Positions 1-9,766 of a stretch of 64,000 nt of DNA are shown piece after piece. The notes beneath the pieces are model-generated. The model was given only the letters and a program-made list of their open reading frames with translations. It made no database searches and had not been told where the DNA came from. Every line of letters begins with the position of its first letter. The stretch's first letter is position 1. This DNA comes from Codonopsis lanceolata. Its lineage: Eukaryota > Streptophyta > Magnoliopsida > Asterales > Campanulaceae. A program made the position numbers and the translations under genes. The DNA is taken from positions 88,014,401 to 88,078,400 of the forward strand of contig CM028379.1 in the NCBI GenBank assembly GCA_013146195.2. The letters are read 5' to 3'.

Positions 1-345
1 TCCGCATTAAATTCTTTTTATTTTGTTGATTGTGTAACTTATATTTTTATAGTGGCTTATTCCATAAATTATTGTTATTTTACTAACCTCTTATATTTTT
101 GTTTTCTTGACTCCGAAACTATTATTTTTGTTTTAGTTACTATTTTTTTTATTTAAAGAGAAAAAAATGTTTAAACATAATTAAAAGAAAATAGATGGTT
201 GTGATGATAGAGAAAATATGGAGAAGATAAGAGAGAGAAAGAGAAATACAATCAGAAAAGAGAAGATAGGAGAAAGAAAGAGTGAAATTGCAATTTAAAA
301 ATCAAAAATTCAAAAATGTGATTTTGGAGGAAAAATATACATTTA

Positions 346-347
<2 letters not shown>
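1..347. repeat. AT-rich Helitron-associated repeat, cut by window edge
   Basis: This stretch is collinear with about 55,700-56,060. Both share the order of a CCGTATTAAATT-like start, a run ending in CTTATATTTTTGTT, GTTTTAGTTACTATTTTTT, an AATTAAAAGAAA run, a GAGAGAGAAA-rich purine block and ATTTTGGAGG. In the other copy this sequence lies between a Helitron helicase remnant and Helitron-like end sequence, so the family is inferred to be Helitron. No coding potential is visible. Confidence 0.55.

Positions 348-418
<71 letters not shown>
348..418. repeat. (AT)n microsatellite
   Basis: About 70 bp of uninterrupted alternating AT directly follow the repeat at the window start. Confidence 0.97.
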
Positions 419-423
<5 letters not shown>

Positions 424-782
424 AATCCAGAAGTATCCCGTGGAATCGGGATAGTGGAAGTTATTGGTGAAGCTGCCCCCAGGCGGCGCCCATTCCCCAC
501 ACCGATCCACAACCACCAATGGAATTAGTAGTTGAAGTTACTAAATGTGCGAGTCAATCAAGCCAAGTACCCGTGCCATTAAAAGTTCATAAATTGTGCC
601 CCAACGCCACGGTGCTGGAAATGAAGTAATGAACTGAGCCGAACTATCCTGCAAATACACCGAACTTGGTCTGATATCTTTCTAGATTCTAGTATGCTTG
701 TTTAGTAAAGAAGCTAAATTAAATTGAGTTTCATTTGTTTACAAGCCAAGCTTACACTGAGCCAAACTCTTTAATGAACGAA
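419..782. other. No recognisable feature
   Basis: Single-copy-looking sequence with a GC-richer patch at about 430-510. A short minus-strand frame there has no family resemblance I recognise, and most of its upstream extension is translated AT microsatellite. Nothing here can be supported as a gene. Confidence 0.5.
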
Positions 783-1192
783 GAGCATCATCAATATTGT
801 ATATTTTTATATAATTTTTTAATTAGGTTTCACTGTCACTTATATATTTTTATCTTCTTACTCACTTAACAATATATCTTCTCATTGTATAATCTTCTTA
901 CACATATTCTTACACAAAAAATATTAAATTTAATATCATTCCATATAATAAATACAAAACCACCCCCTACCCCCACCCCGCACACACACACACTCCACCA
1001 AACAGGCTCCCCCTCCCCCAACACTCCAGACACCCCCCATCCCCTTCCCCTCACACTTTCCTAAGTCAGCTTCCTATTTAGGAAACAAACACATCTTCTT
1101 TCTCCTAGTTGGAGATTTTTCTCTCCTACTTGGCCACTAATGCACACTTCTTCAAGTTTTAAGAAGTCAAAAATCTAACATTGGTGATGCTC
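783..1192. mobile_element. Tourist-like (PIF/Harbinger) MITE, copy 1
   Basis: The termini are inverted: GAGCATCATCAATATTG at the left, and CATTGGTGATGCTC at the right, whose complement is GAGCATCACCAATG. It is flanked by GAA on the left and TAA on the right, consistent with a mutated 3-bp Harbinger target duplication. It is non-coding and about 410 bp. The interior (TATAATCTTCTTACACAT, AAAATATTAAATTTAA, then a C-rich run and CTATTTAGGAA) is shared in the same order with the next MITE, so the two belong to one family. Confidence 0.65.
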
Positions 1193-1195
1193 TAA

Positions 1196-1569
1196 GAGCA
1201 TTCTCATTATATAAATCTTCTTATACATCTTATTAGTTGGATCTCATTGTCACTTATACATTTTTATTTTCTTACCTATTTAAGAATATATCTTTCTATT
1301 ATATAATCTTCTTACATATCTTTTTACACCAAAAATATTAAATTTAAATCATCCCACATAATAAATACAAAGCCCTCCCCCACACACACCCACCCACCAC
1401 AAAATAGATTGACAGCCCTCTCTCTCTCTCTCCTCCCCCAAAGTCTTCTTCCTATTTAGGAATAAAACTTTTTTTCTCTTCTAGATGGCACATAAAAAGA
1501 TGCACAATGGTGGACAAATTTTATCTTCTTAATTAGAAGAATGGGAAGAATGGAACAATGAGGATACTC
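1196..1569. mobile_element. Tourist-like (PIF/Harbinger) MITE, copy 2
   Basis: The left end GAGCATTCTCATT and the right end (complement GAGTATCCTCATT) form a terminal inverted repeat. TAA flanks both sides (1,193-1,195 and 1,570-1,572), which is the PIF/Harbinger target signature. It is 374 bp and non-coding, and abuts copy 1 head-to-tail with only the shared TAA between them. Confidence 0.75.
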
Positions 1570-1603
1570 TAATGAACTCAACTTGTTTATCTTTAAACTT
1601 ATA

Positions 1604-1914
1604 CTCCCACCGTTTCGATCAAATAATCCACCTTTAAAATTCAAACTTTTTAAGAAAAAAATAATACTTTTAGTAGTCTATTAGTAATAAAATAACATTT
1701 TTATGTCTTAATTTTTAAAAGTACTCTTTTAAAAACATCTCAAAATAGAATAGTTGACTTTTTGCATAGAATGGAGGAAGTCAACTATTTAACTTTTGTA
1801 TGTTTCACTTAAAAAGTCGATTTTCAAAAATTAAAGTATAAAATTATCATTTTATTACTAATATACTACTAAAATGTCATTTTCTAAAAAAAATTGGCTT
1901 TCAAACGAAGGGAA
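1604..1914. mobile_element. Stowaway-like palindromic MITE
   Basis: It starts CTCCCACCGTTTCGATCAAA and ends with the complement-related CAAACGAAGGGAA, flanked by TA on both sides, as in Tc1/Mariner Stowaway elements. The inverted repeats run inward for about 90 bp (AATACTTTTAGTAG at the left against CTACTAAAATGTC at the right), so a single strand could fold into a long hairpin. Related remnants lie at 45,661, 57,723 and 61,147. Confidence 0.7.
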
Positions 1915-2013
1915 TATTTAGCTTATTTACTTAACTTAGCCTGAAAACCGAACTTACATTTAACTTATTCGTGTAATTATTAGCTGTCCCAAATTTAGGT
2001 CTTATTTGACTAA

Positions 2014-2265
2014 GGCCTCGTCTGGTGTATCGTTTTTAAAACGCATCATTTTCAAAATATAATTTTTTCTTGTAAACATGTTTAGAAAACTATTTCAAAA
2101 TACTATTTTATAAACAAAATAGTTGTAAACATAACACATTTTTAAAACGCTCCAAATTGAGTATTTTAAAACGCTATATATTTAACGTTACATTGAAATA
2201 TTTTTAAAAAGAATGTTATATTTTTTTACCAACATTTTAATTAAAAAGCTCCACCAAACAAGTAC
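2014..2265. mobile_element. Harbinger-like MITE (TAA target)
   Basis: The left end GGCCTCGTCTGGTG matches the complement of the right end, GTACTTGTTTGGTG, at 10 of 14 positions. TAA flanks both sides (2,011-2,013 and 2,266-2,268). It is 252 bp, AT-rich and non-coding. The superfamily is inferred from the 3-bp TAA; an hAT-type MITE is the alternative. Confidence 0.5.
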
Positions 2266-2268
2266 TAA

Positions 2269-2751
2269 AACTAAATGAATTCACCAATTGTTAGTTCGCT
2301 TCCAACCTTCGCAAATGGCAACCCACTTTGCACAAAGTGGCCGAAGACCAAACAACACATTGCCACCTCTCTCTCTTCTTCTTAGTGTGGCCATTATGAA
2401 GCTCAAATTGAGTTGATGTAACGTTGGGTTTAATTGAAAATGAGTTATGATATTGATAAAGTCAAATGTTTGTTTTTTATGGAGTAGGTCCTGGGATCGA
2501 CTTACGGATCTTAAGATGTAGTTTCATTCTCTTATAACTCAATTCATCAATATATGATAGATCGGATCAAAAGGATCAATTTTACATAAAATATTCGTAA
2601 AACCGTTTTATATATGTTTTTGTATTTTTTTTTACTATATTATATTATTTGATTTTTATTATAATACCAAGGCCTTCGATTGATTTATAAAAATAAATTG
2701 ATCCAACGAAATTATTTTAATAAAATTGATGCAACGGACATAACAATGAAC
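2269..2751. other. No recognisable feature
   Basis: AT-rich intergenic sequence up to the target duplication of the outer LTR. I see no reading frame, repeat or structural signal that I can support. Confidence 0.5.
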
Positions 2752-2756
2752 ACTTT

Positions 2757-3396
2757 TGTTGGAATATACTTCTTGATAATCAAATTATCTTATTGCATAT
2801 CCCTAATATTTTGATTTGATTGTTCTCATTACTGTGTGTCATAACAAATGGCTAAAAGGTCTGCGTACCGGTTAGTGTGGCAGCTTGTTTGACAATACAT
2901 ATGTCTTAGATTAGGTCGTCCTAGTCTAGTCCTAACCTCCTCACAGATGATTGAACAGAACAGCACTTCATATGTACAAGCACCAGCAGAGTTGTTGAAT
3001 GCACTAAAGGACACCATGAAGATTCGCCACCAGCAGACGTGCTACAGTGACAAAGTCTCAAAGGATTCCTCACCAGCAAACTTGTCAAGTGCATCTCGAA
3101 GACATCTTGAAGACCCACCAGCAAACCTGTTACGGTTTGAATGTTCACATCAACGAACAGCAGTCATTCATTCAAAGATAGACTCACCCTTGAACATCAT
3201 ACAAGCATACTTTACTCTGCACGTGCTTCAGAGAAGTCAAGACTACAGCAGATCAAGACAAAGACAAAAAAGTGCCCAAGCTTCGAAAGAAAACATCAAA
3301 GTCTTTGAAGCCTGACACCATTGATACTGCAAGATCTTTTCTCTCTCATGTGATCTGAAAAAGCATCTACTTTATTGGACAGATCACTTAAACAGT
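2757..3396 (+). mobile_element. SIRE-like Copia solo LTR, left arm
   Basis: It begins TGTTGGAATATAC, directly preceded by ACTTT (2,752-2,756). The same ACTTT follows the right arm at 39,870-39,874, whose end is GGACCAACA, giving TGTTGG...CCAACA termini. The left arm shares GGTCTGCGTACCGGTTAGTG with the related sequence in the LTR at 4,243-5,498, where the minus strand reads GCATATCGATTAGCGTGGCA. It has no polyprotein, so a solo LTR formed by LTR-LTR recombination is inferred. The Ogre element A is inserted at 3,396/3,397. Confidence 0.75.
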
Positions 3397-3726
3397 TGTA
3401 AACACCCCAATTTCGTACCCATGGTATGTAACTCTGGCATGTGATATCAAAACCTGTTAAAACATAACAAATGTCAAGTTACAGGATTTAAAAATGCAAA
3501 AGGCAAAGCAGGATACGTGAAACAATAAAATGCAGGGGCTAAAGCGCCAAAATTGGAACTTGGAATAGTACCTTGGCGCGCCTGGCCGCGCCCAAGGTTA
3601 TGGCCGCCCACTGATGTGGCTCTGATCTTTGTCATTAACGCATTGTGCAACTTGTGATGCGCGGTGTACAAGGAATTTAAGCCCACTGAGAGAATTTATA
3701 ATCCCCGATGAGTCTCTCCTCCAGCC

Positions 3727-3734
3727 TATAAATA
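3727..3734 (+). promoter_or_regulatory. TATA box of element A 5' LTR
   Basis: TATAAATA lies about 330 bp into the LTR and is conserved in the 3' LTR at 37,292-37,299. It is the likely core promoter of the genomic RNA. Confidence 0.6.
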
Positions 3735-4242
3735 GAGAGCTTGGGGTCCGCCTTCGACACACCGATCAATGATCACAAACTCTCCGCGTCCTCGTTACGC
3801 TGAGAGAAAATAGAGCGAGAGTGATAGTGAGTTCTTCCTAAAAAGCCTCGAAGCCCTGCCAAAACTCCGCCAAACCTAAATCAAACCGTTCATAGTGATC
3901 CCTAGCCCTCTAGTTAAGTATCCATCCTATTTCCCCGGTCAAAAACTCTCGGAAATAGCCGTTGCTCTGCCCGTATAAAAAGGCCAAAACCACCAAAAAT
4001 AAGTCGTTACACTGCCCAAACCGCAGCAGCAGTAGTATAAAAAGTCTCCCTCTCTCGAGAAGACAGAGCGAGCACACCACGCCTAAAAGGTAAAACCTTT
4101 AAGAGCATTTATTTTATAACACTTATTTTCAAATCCGGCCCAATGTAAAAATATAAGCCGTTGTGCTGCCCGGATTTAGTCAGGAAATAGTATTTAAAAG
4201 AGCCGTTATTATGGCCAAATATTTTTAAATGTATTTGTAATT

Positions 4243-5498
4243 GTGGGTCCCAACGGACACAATAATAAGCTAGAAGGGGGGGTTGAATAGCTTATTATAC
4301 ACTTAAAAACTTTTGTTTAAGTTCTTTGAAAGATACTTACAATCTATGGAAAAGATTGAAGTAGCGGAAGACTTTCAAAGTAGTTGTTTCAAGTCTGCCG
4401 ATAAGGACTACCGGTAGACCTTTGACAGGTAACTTAAGTTCTGCTGTAAAACGGATAAAAATAAATAAAGTAATAAACAACTCAAATAGCAGACAAACAG
4501 TAAGGAATAACACAAGTATTTTGAGATGGTTCACACTATAAAGAGTGCTACGTCCACCACCAAGGCAGTCAACCTTGGATTTAAATAGTACACTATGTTT
4601 TCCACTAGATCTATTACAAAGATTATTCCTAATGGATCGTGTACAAAATATTGACTTGTGTTTGGGGTCTAGGGAATTAAATATCTGTAAATACAGGATA
4701 TTTAATTCGTGCAGAAGTATAGTTATAGAATGAGTAACAACAAGAAGTAGAGAAATAAATGTTGATGCACGGCTTCTTGTTGTTGACGAGGACTTCTAGA
4801 TCTGTTGAAGATCTCTTGAATGCACTGAGTTGTAAGACTTGGAGTTATGGAGTTTCAGAGCAATCCTTTAAGTGTTCGATGATGTCTTTATCTCCAGTCT
4901 TCAATGACAGCATTTATAGCAGGTGCACTTCGAAAAGATCTGTTGGAGAAGACGAAGACTTTAACAGCTCTATTATGAATGCATTAAATGCATGGGGCTG
5001 TCAGTCAAGAAATTCGTCTTCACAGATATCTAGAGCAGGGAATGATTTATGAGATCTTCGAAAAAGTGGGGCAATCTAGGTGTCGATCGAGAGTTGTTCT
5101 GACGGTAGGTGGATGCGCTTTCCTGCTTTCCTTGTTCGAGGCGAAAAGTCTTCTGCTTTTCGGAAAGCCGCTGGGCTTGATGTGTCAGGGAATGTCTTAG
5201 ATAAATTCAAACATTGATCAAGATAAGTTTGAATTAATCCAATGAGTCATTGCTGGATAGGACACGTCATGAGAGACCAGGTGGACACAAGGTCTACCGT
5301 TTGTAAGCTTTGAGCAGGTCTTCCGGTGAAGTTTGTGAAGAGGTCTTCCGCTGAACCTGTAAAGTCCTATTAAAAACTATACTTGGCAAAGTTCTATACA
5401 CAGTTGCCACGCTAATCGATATGCAGCCCGATTAGCCACTAAAGTATAAAACTAGGGTAATGAACTGAACAGATATAAATCTAACATAAGAATCAACA
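4243..5498 (-). mobile_element. SIRE-like solo LTR inserted in the Ogre 5' LTR
   Basis: The Ogre 3' LTR reads TTTGTAATTATTGTAAA at this site. Here the sequence is split, with GTAATT on both sides (4,237-4,242 and 5,499-5,504), giving an exact 1,256-bp insertion. On the minus strand it begins TGTTGATTCTTATG and near its end has CTATTCAACCCCCC, closely resembling CTATTCACCCCCC near the end of the outer LTR (39,803). The relation to SIRE-type Copia LTRs comes from that C-rich end and is inferred. No coding sequence is present. Confidence 0.75.
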
Positions 5499-5799
5499 GT
5501 AATTATTGTAAAAAGACGCAAGTCCGTAAATAATGTAGCCATGGATGTGTTTGCTTTTATTTCCTGTCTTTTAATACTTTATTTATTTGCTAAATAAATA
5601 TAACAAAAAACATACTTTAGCCAAAAACCGCTTCATTTTGAGACCGAAAGGGCGAGTTGGGTGCCTAGAACCTTCCCAACTTATAACTTAGCCTCCGAAC
5701 CCGTTTTTGCAATCTCTGGTTTTTCTTTTTTTGGTTTTTCTTTATTTTTTCCTTAAAATAAAGATGGGGACTCTATAAAACATTTTGGATCCAGTGGGG

Positions 5800-6120
5800 C
5801 GTCGCAACACTCATTTCTTGCACTTTTCTGTTTTTCCCTAAAAAATGGATAATGCGAATGAAAGGGTGTTGTATTCCTATATCCTGGTATCCCCTAAAAA
5901 AGGGATAACTTGATGTAGAAAACCCAAAGCACTTATAGTGATCCGAGATAGGCCATAAGGCAATTTTCATAAAATCCATAGTGGGGCCTCGCAACATCCT
6001 TTCTTGCACTTTTCCGTTTTCCCCTAAAAAAGAGAAAATGAGAATGAAAGGGTGATGTATTCCTATATCCTGGTATCCCCTAAAAAATGGATAACTTGAT
6101 ATAGAAAACTCAAAGCACCC
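5800..6120. repeat. 189-bp tandem duplication inside the Ogre LTR
   Basis: The unit TTCTTGCACTTTTC...CCCCTAAAAAAGGGATAACT occurs twice, starting near 5,814 and 6,003. The same two-fold array is in the 3' LTR (about 38,115-38,430) and, inverted, in element B's LTR (about 27,480-27,770), so it predates all three copies. Confidence 0.75.
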
Positions 6121-6319
6121 ATATTGGACAAAAAATTCACTAAAGTTACCGAGTCGTATTCAAGCGCGCTATTTTGACAGCACTCCTCTCGCACTTTTAA
6201 TTTCGTCTTCCCCTAAACAAGGGAGGATGGAATGAGAGCAGTGGTGTCCCGCTTCCGCACGTACGCACACCCCTATCCAAGGGCGCGCAGGGCGCGGACG
6301 CAGTCCCGAAAACTCACAG

Positions 6320-6337
6320 TGGCGACTCTGCTAGGGA
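6320..6337 (+). promoter_or_regulatory. Primer binding site of element A (tRNA-Arg type)
   Basis: TGGCGACTCTGCTAGGGA lies one base after the LTR end. From memory, Ogre/Tat elements use a TGGCGACTC... site complementary to tRNA-Arg, which fits the lineage suggested by the polymerase. Confidence 0.75.
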
Positions 6338-7571
6338 GATCGTTTTTATTTTAAATAAAAATGGAGGGCTAGACTCATAAAAAAAAAACTTTTTTATTTT
6401 TCTTTGTTTTTGGCTAAAGTATGCTTGTTATATTAATTTATGCATTTGAATATTGCGTTCCTATACATCCGTGTCTATATTTGTGGATATGATCCTCCAT
6501 CTTGCAGCAGTTTCCTTCCAGTAACTGTTACAGGTATGTTTAAAAGTATGTATTTTTCAAGAAAAAAATATATATATGAAAAAAAAAATTGCAAAAAAAA
6601 AATGCAATATTTTATATGCAATAAATTTTCGGGCAGCACAATAAAAGGATCGGTGCTTTATTTTTAATATTGCTTCATTTTCGGCTCTGTATTATTATTT
6701 TGTCATGTATATTATTTTCCTTTTATTCCGCAAAATATGTATATATTTGCATTCATTATGTCATTTTATTTTGGGGATTAGGACCAATTTGTAATTAATA
6801 GGAATAGATAGATTCCCCGCTTTTCTTTCTATTTCTTGATGTGATTGACTTGTTTGCTTGCGCTCAAACTAAAAAAGCCGAGAAAATCCACAAATAACAG
6901 CAAGACAGGCCATATCTGTTTTATTTTCTGTTTTTATATCTAAAAAAAAGAGATTTTATTGTTTTTTAGATACCGCACACACGCGCACGCATATAAATAT
7001 ATTCTGAACTGCTACCCTACACCATGGCCAGCCTACCCCCTGCATAAGCCATTGTTAGAATGCATATAGATTTTCAGGACACTTCAAAGACCGACCGGTT
7101 TTTGCATTACTGAATCGTGGGTCAGCCCTTGTAACAAAAAAAAAAGTGAGAACAAAAATAAATAAATAAAATGCGCAAGTAAAAAAATGAAGATAAAAAA
7201 ATAATAAATAAAATAAATAAATTGCGCAAGGAAAAAATAATACACAGGGGCTGATTTATTATTCTCTGATTCTCGACCTAGATCATTTCGAATGGTGGAT
7301 CCCGGAAAGAGTATAGGCTCTTCGCCTGGGATCAGTCCGATCTTGGGGAGTCGAAAGGCAGGTGGAATAAAGCAGATGCTTATCTGGTCAATTGTAGGGA
7401 AAATAAATAATAATAATAAATACTAATAAAGGCACGCTGTACTCCAAGCCCAGAAAGCCTTCAGTCAGCCTTCTAATACCTCCAAACCCATTTTCCCTCA
7501 GAAACCTGGCCCGAATTTGGAAAGGTAGAGACAGTACTGGCCGGTTGATACGGGATACGGGTACAGAAAGC
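6338..7571 (+). other. Untranslated leader of element A
   Basis: About 1.2 kb without a convincing frame lies between the primer site and gag. It is AT-rich with A-runs and holds a block (GGCCAGCCTACCCCCTGCAT near 7,026) that reappears inverted in element B's leader near 26,510-26,530. A packaging or regulatory role is plausible but not visible. Confidence 0.6.
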
Positions 7572-9643
7572 ATGTCAAAGGTTATCAGAGCAGAAAAGGG
7601 CAGAATCAGTTCAGAGGGTACAGATCCGAGCAGTATAGCAGCAGAAAGTGAGCAATCCGCTATGGGTACCGATACAAGGGCTCCAGGGTATGGTTCGACT
7701 CCGGCAATGCAACAGTGGCTAGACCAAAATTTGGATGCACGAAATGATCGCTTGCTAAGCCAAATAGCAGGTCTCATACAAGGTCCAAAGCCCACTAGTG
7801 AGATAATCTCTTCCCCTGCAGTTCCCCAAGAAGCATCAACCTCCTATGTGCCTCCAAATCCAAACCCCCAGCCAAACACCAACCCCTCAAATACTGCCAC
7901 TACCCCAAATCCAAATCATCCACCAAGTCCCTACTACCCAAATATCAACCCTTATCCATCCTATCCTCCATATCCTTTCCCAAGCACCAATATTCCCCAG
8001 AGCCCAAATGACCTCCCTTTTCCCATAACTAACCCACTCCAGAATAGCCCACATATGGACCCACAAAGCTATAACCCGCCAGACCAAGTTACCTCATATT
8101 TACCTTTCAATGATCCTGGCCGCCTAATCGAAACCGCTAATAATCCACCAGCCCAAAATCTATATCCTGCCAATAATCCACCAGCCCAAATTCCACCAGC
8201 CTAAAATCCTTATCCAGCCCAAAATCCATATCCTGCCCAATATCCATATCCAGCTCAAAATATTTATCCAGCCCAGAATCCTTATCATGCCCAAAATCCT
8301 TACTAGATACCGCAGCCAGGAATTAACACAGCTTTCCCTAATCCTGCCAACATATACCAAAAGCCAACTCCCCCAGCCACCAAAATCAAGGCTGACATGG
8401 AAAATATGAAAAACATGATGCTCAAACTTCTCAATAAAGGGGAATTTTCTACGCGGGCACTAGCATTGCAACCCTCAGCAATACTACCTTCCAAATTCAA
8501 AATGCCTGACATAGAAAAGTTTGATGAGACTGGATGCCCTATATCCCACTTCAAATCTTATTCCACTGGCATGCAGTCAAGGGGAGCTAGCTTCGAAGCT
8601 ATGGCTTCCAATTTCCACCTCACCTTAATAGGGGCTGCCAGGCATTGGCTAATGTTGTCAGATAGTAGCACCATGAGTACTTGGGACCAGATAGCTGAAG
8701 GGTTCCTAGAAAGGTACAAAGACAACACCAGCCCTGAAAATAAAGGGGACCTTGAGTTGTACACCCAAAGGAAAAAAGAAACCTGTGCTGAGTTTGCAAT
8801 CAGGTGGAAAAGAAAGTTGGCCCAGACATTTGACAGACCTGATCCGACTGAGTCCTCCAGGATGTTCATCAAAAATCTCCAACCCATATACCTGGAACAC
8901 ATGCGGTATCTCCCTTATAGCAACTTTAAAGAAATAGTGGAGATAGGAACCCGTATCGATGAAGATATACGAACGGGGCAACTAAAAGTCAATACGCCTC
9001 CCAGCTCTTTCCAGTACTCTAAAGGAAAGGCAGCCGCACCAGCACCAGCCGTATTTATGGTAGGAAATGCTTCAACCACTTTTCCTACCCAAAACTATAG
9101 CACTGTTCTATGGACCTACAGATCAAACAGGTCTGTCAACGCAGTCGGAGGGAATAATGGCCCAAGCAGAAACTTCAGAAATCAGAACAGGGGTGAACCG
9201 GGTATTATGATGAACTGCAAGCTCCCCAGTCTGTGATACCGCAGGAGCTAATAGCACAGGGAGTGTTAAAGCCTTTGGAAAATTATAAGCCACCAAACCC
9301 CTTGCCCAGGACTTGGAATCATGCCCAGTACTGTGAATACCATCACTGTAGTGGTCAACTCACCGATAAATGCTATATACTCAAAGATGCTATCCAGGAC
9401 CTTATAGATGATAAGGTTATTGAAAAGCCTCCTCCCAGACCAAATATAGTCAATAACCCTATACCTCAAATTAATATGATTGAGGTTGATGAAAAATTTT
9501 GTGTACCCAAGTTTGAAATAAATAAACATCCATTACCATATATCATTGTTCCTTTTTCTCCAACCCTATCCATAAAAGAGCCTAGCTGCAATATGCTCTC
9601 TTGGGACACCATCCTGGGTAGCCAAAATACTTGCAATATTTAA
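7572..9643 (+). pseudogene. gag: gag of element A (broken)
   Basis: The likely start is ATG at 7,572, within an open frame that extends slightly upstream. The order is a proline/asparagine-rich N-terminus, a YPAQNP-type repeat, a helical capsid-like core (about 8,400-8,960; motif MPDIEKFDGTG-like, then WKRKLAQTFDRP), and a modified zinc knuckle CEYHHCSGQLTDKC near 9,330-9,375. Two in-frame stops (8,202 and about 8,305) fall in the repeat, and a frameshift near 9,200 precedes the knuckle. The product would be the structural protein that packages element RNA. Element B has the same layout. The protein is dead in this copy. Confidence 0.85.
8110..8310 (+). repeat. Coding minisatellite (PAQNPY repeat) in gag
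   Basis: Short units encoding PAQ(N/Y)PYP-like motifs are repeated about nine times. The inverted equivalent in element B is at about 25,200-25,390 with a different unit count, so the tract is length-variable. Confidence 0.75.
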
Positions 9644-9766
9644 AAAACCACTTGGGTCGGTGGGGATGTGAGCCACCTTACCCGATCTGGTTGAGCCTAC
9701 CAACCAAACATAGAAAGAGGTGACCACTCTGACAAAGATCAAGAAATAGATACTGGGGCTAAGGCG

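Larger units (their letters stand above)
3397..6318 (+). mobile_element. 5' LTR of Tat/Ogre element A
   Basis: It starts TGTAAACACCCC and matches 36,934 onward, the 3' LTR starting TGTAGACACCCC. It ends ACTCACA one base before the primer site. A 1,256-bp foreign LTR (4,243-5,498) plus a 6-bp duplication interrupt it, so the native length is about 1.66 kb. Over the first 160 bases I count roughly ten differences from the 3' copy, so the insertion is not recent. A TATA box and a 189-bp internal duplication lie inside. Confidence 0.88.

Noticed and set aside
252..512. Minus-strand frame with a long IYIYIY run
   Set aside because: It is translated (AT)n microsatellite; similar frames at 33,556-34,264 and 39,847-40,066 were dropped for the same reason.
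2947..3315. 122-codon + strand frame
   Set aside because: It lies within the SIRE-like LTR, overlaps equally long opposite-strand frames and has no recognisable motif.
4759..5200. Overlapping + strand frames of 97 and 70 codons
   Set aside because: They lie inside the inserted solo LTR, which is oriented the other way; no family resemblance.
7846..8360. Proline- or tryptophan-rich frames on both strands beside gag
   Set aside because: They are shadow frames of the gag proline repeat.
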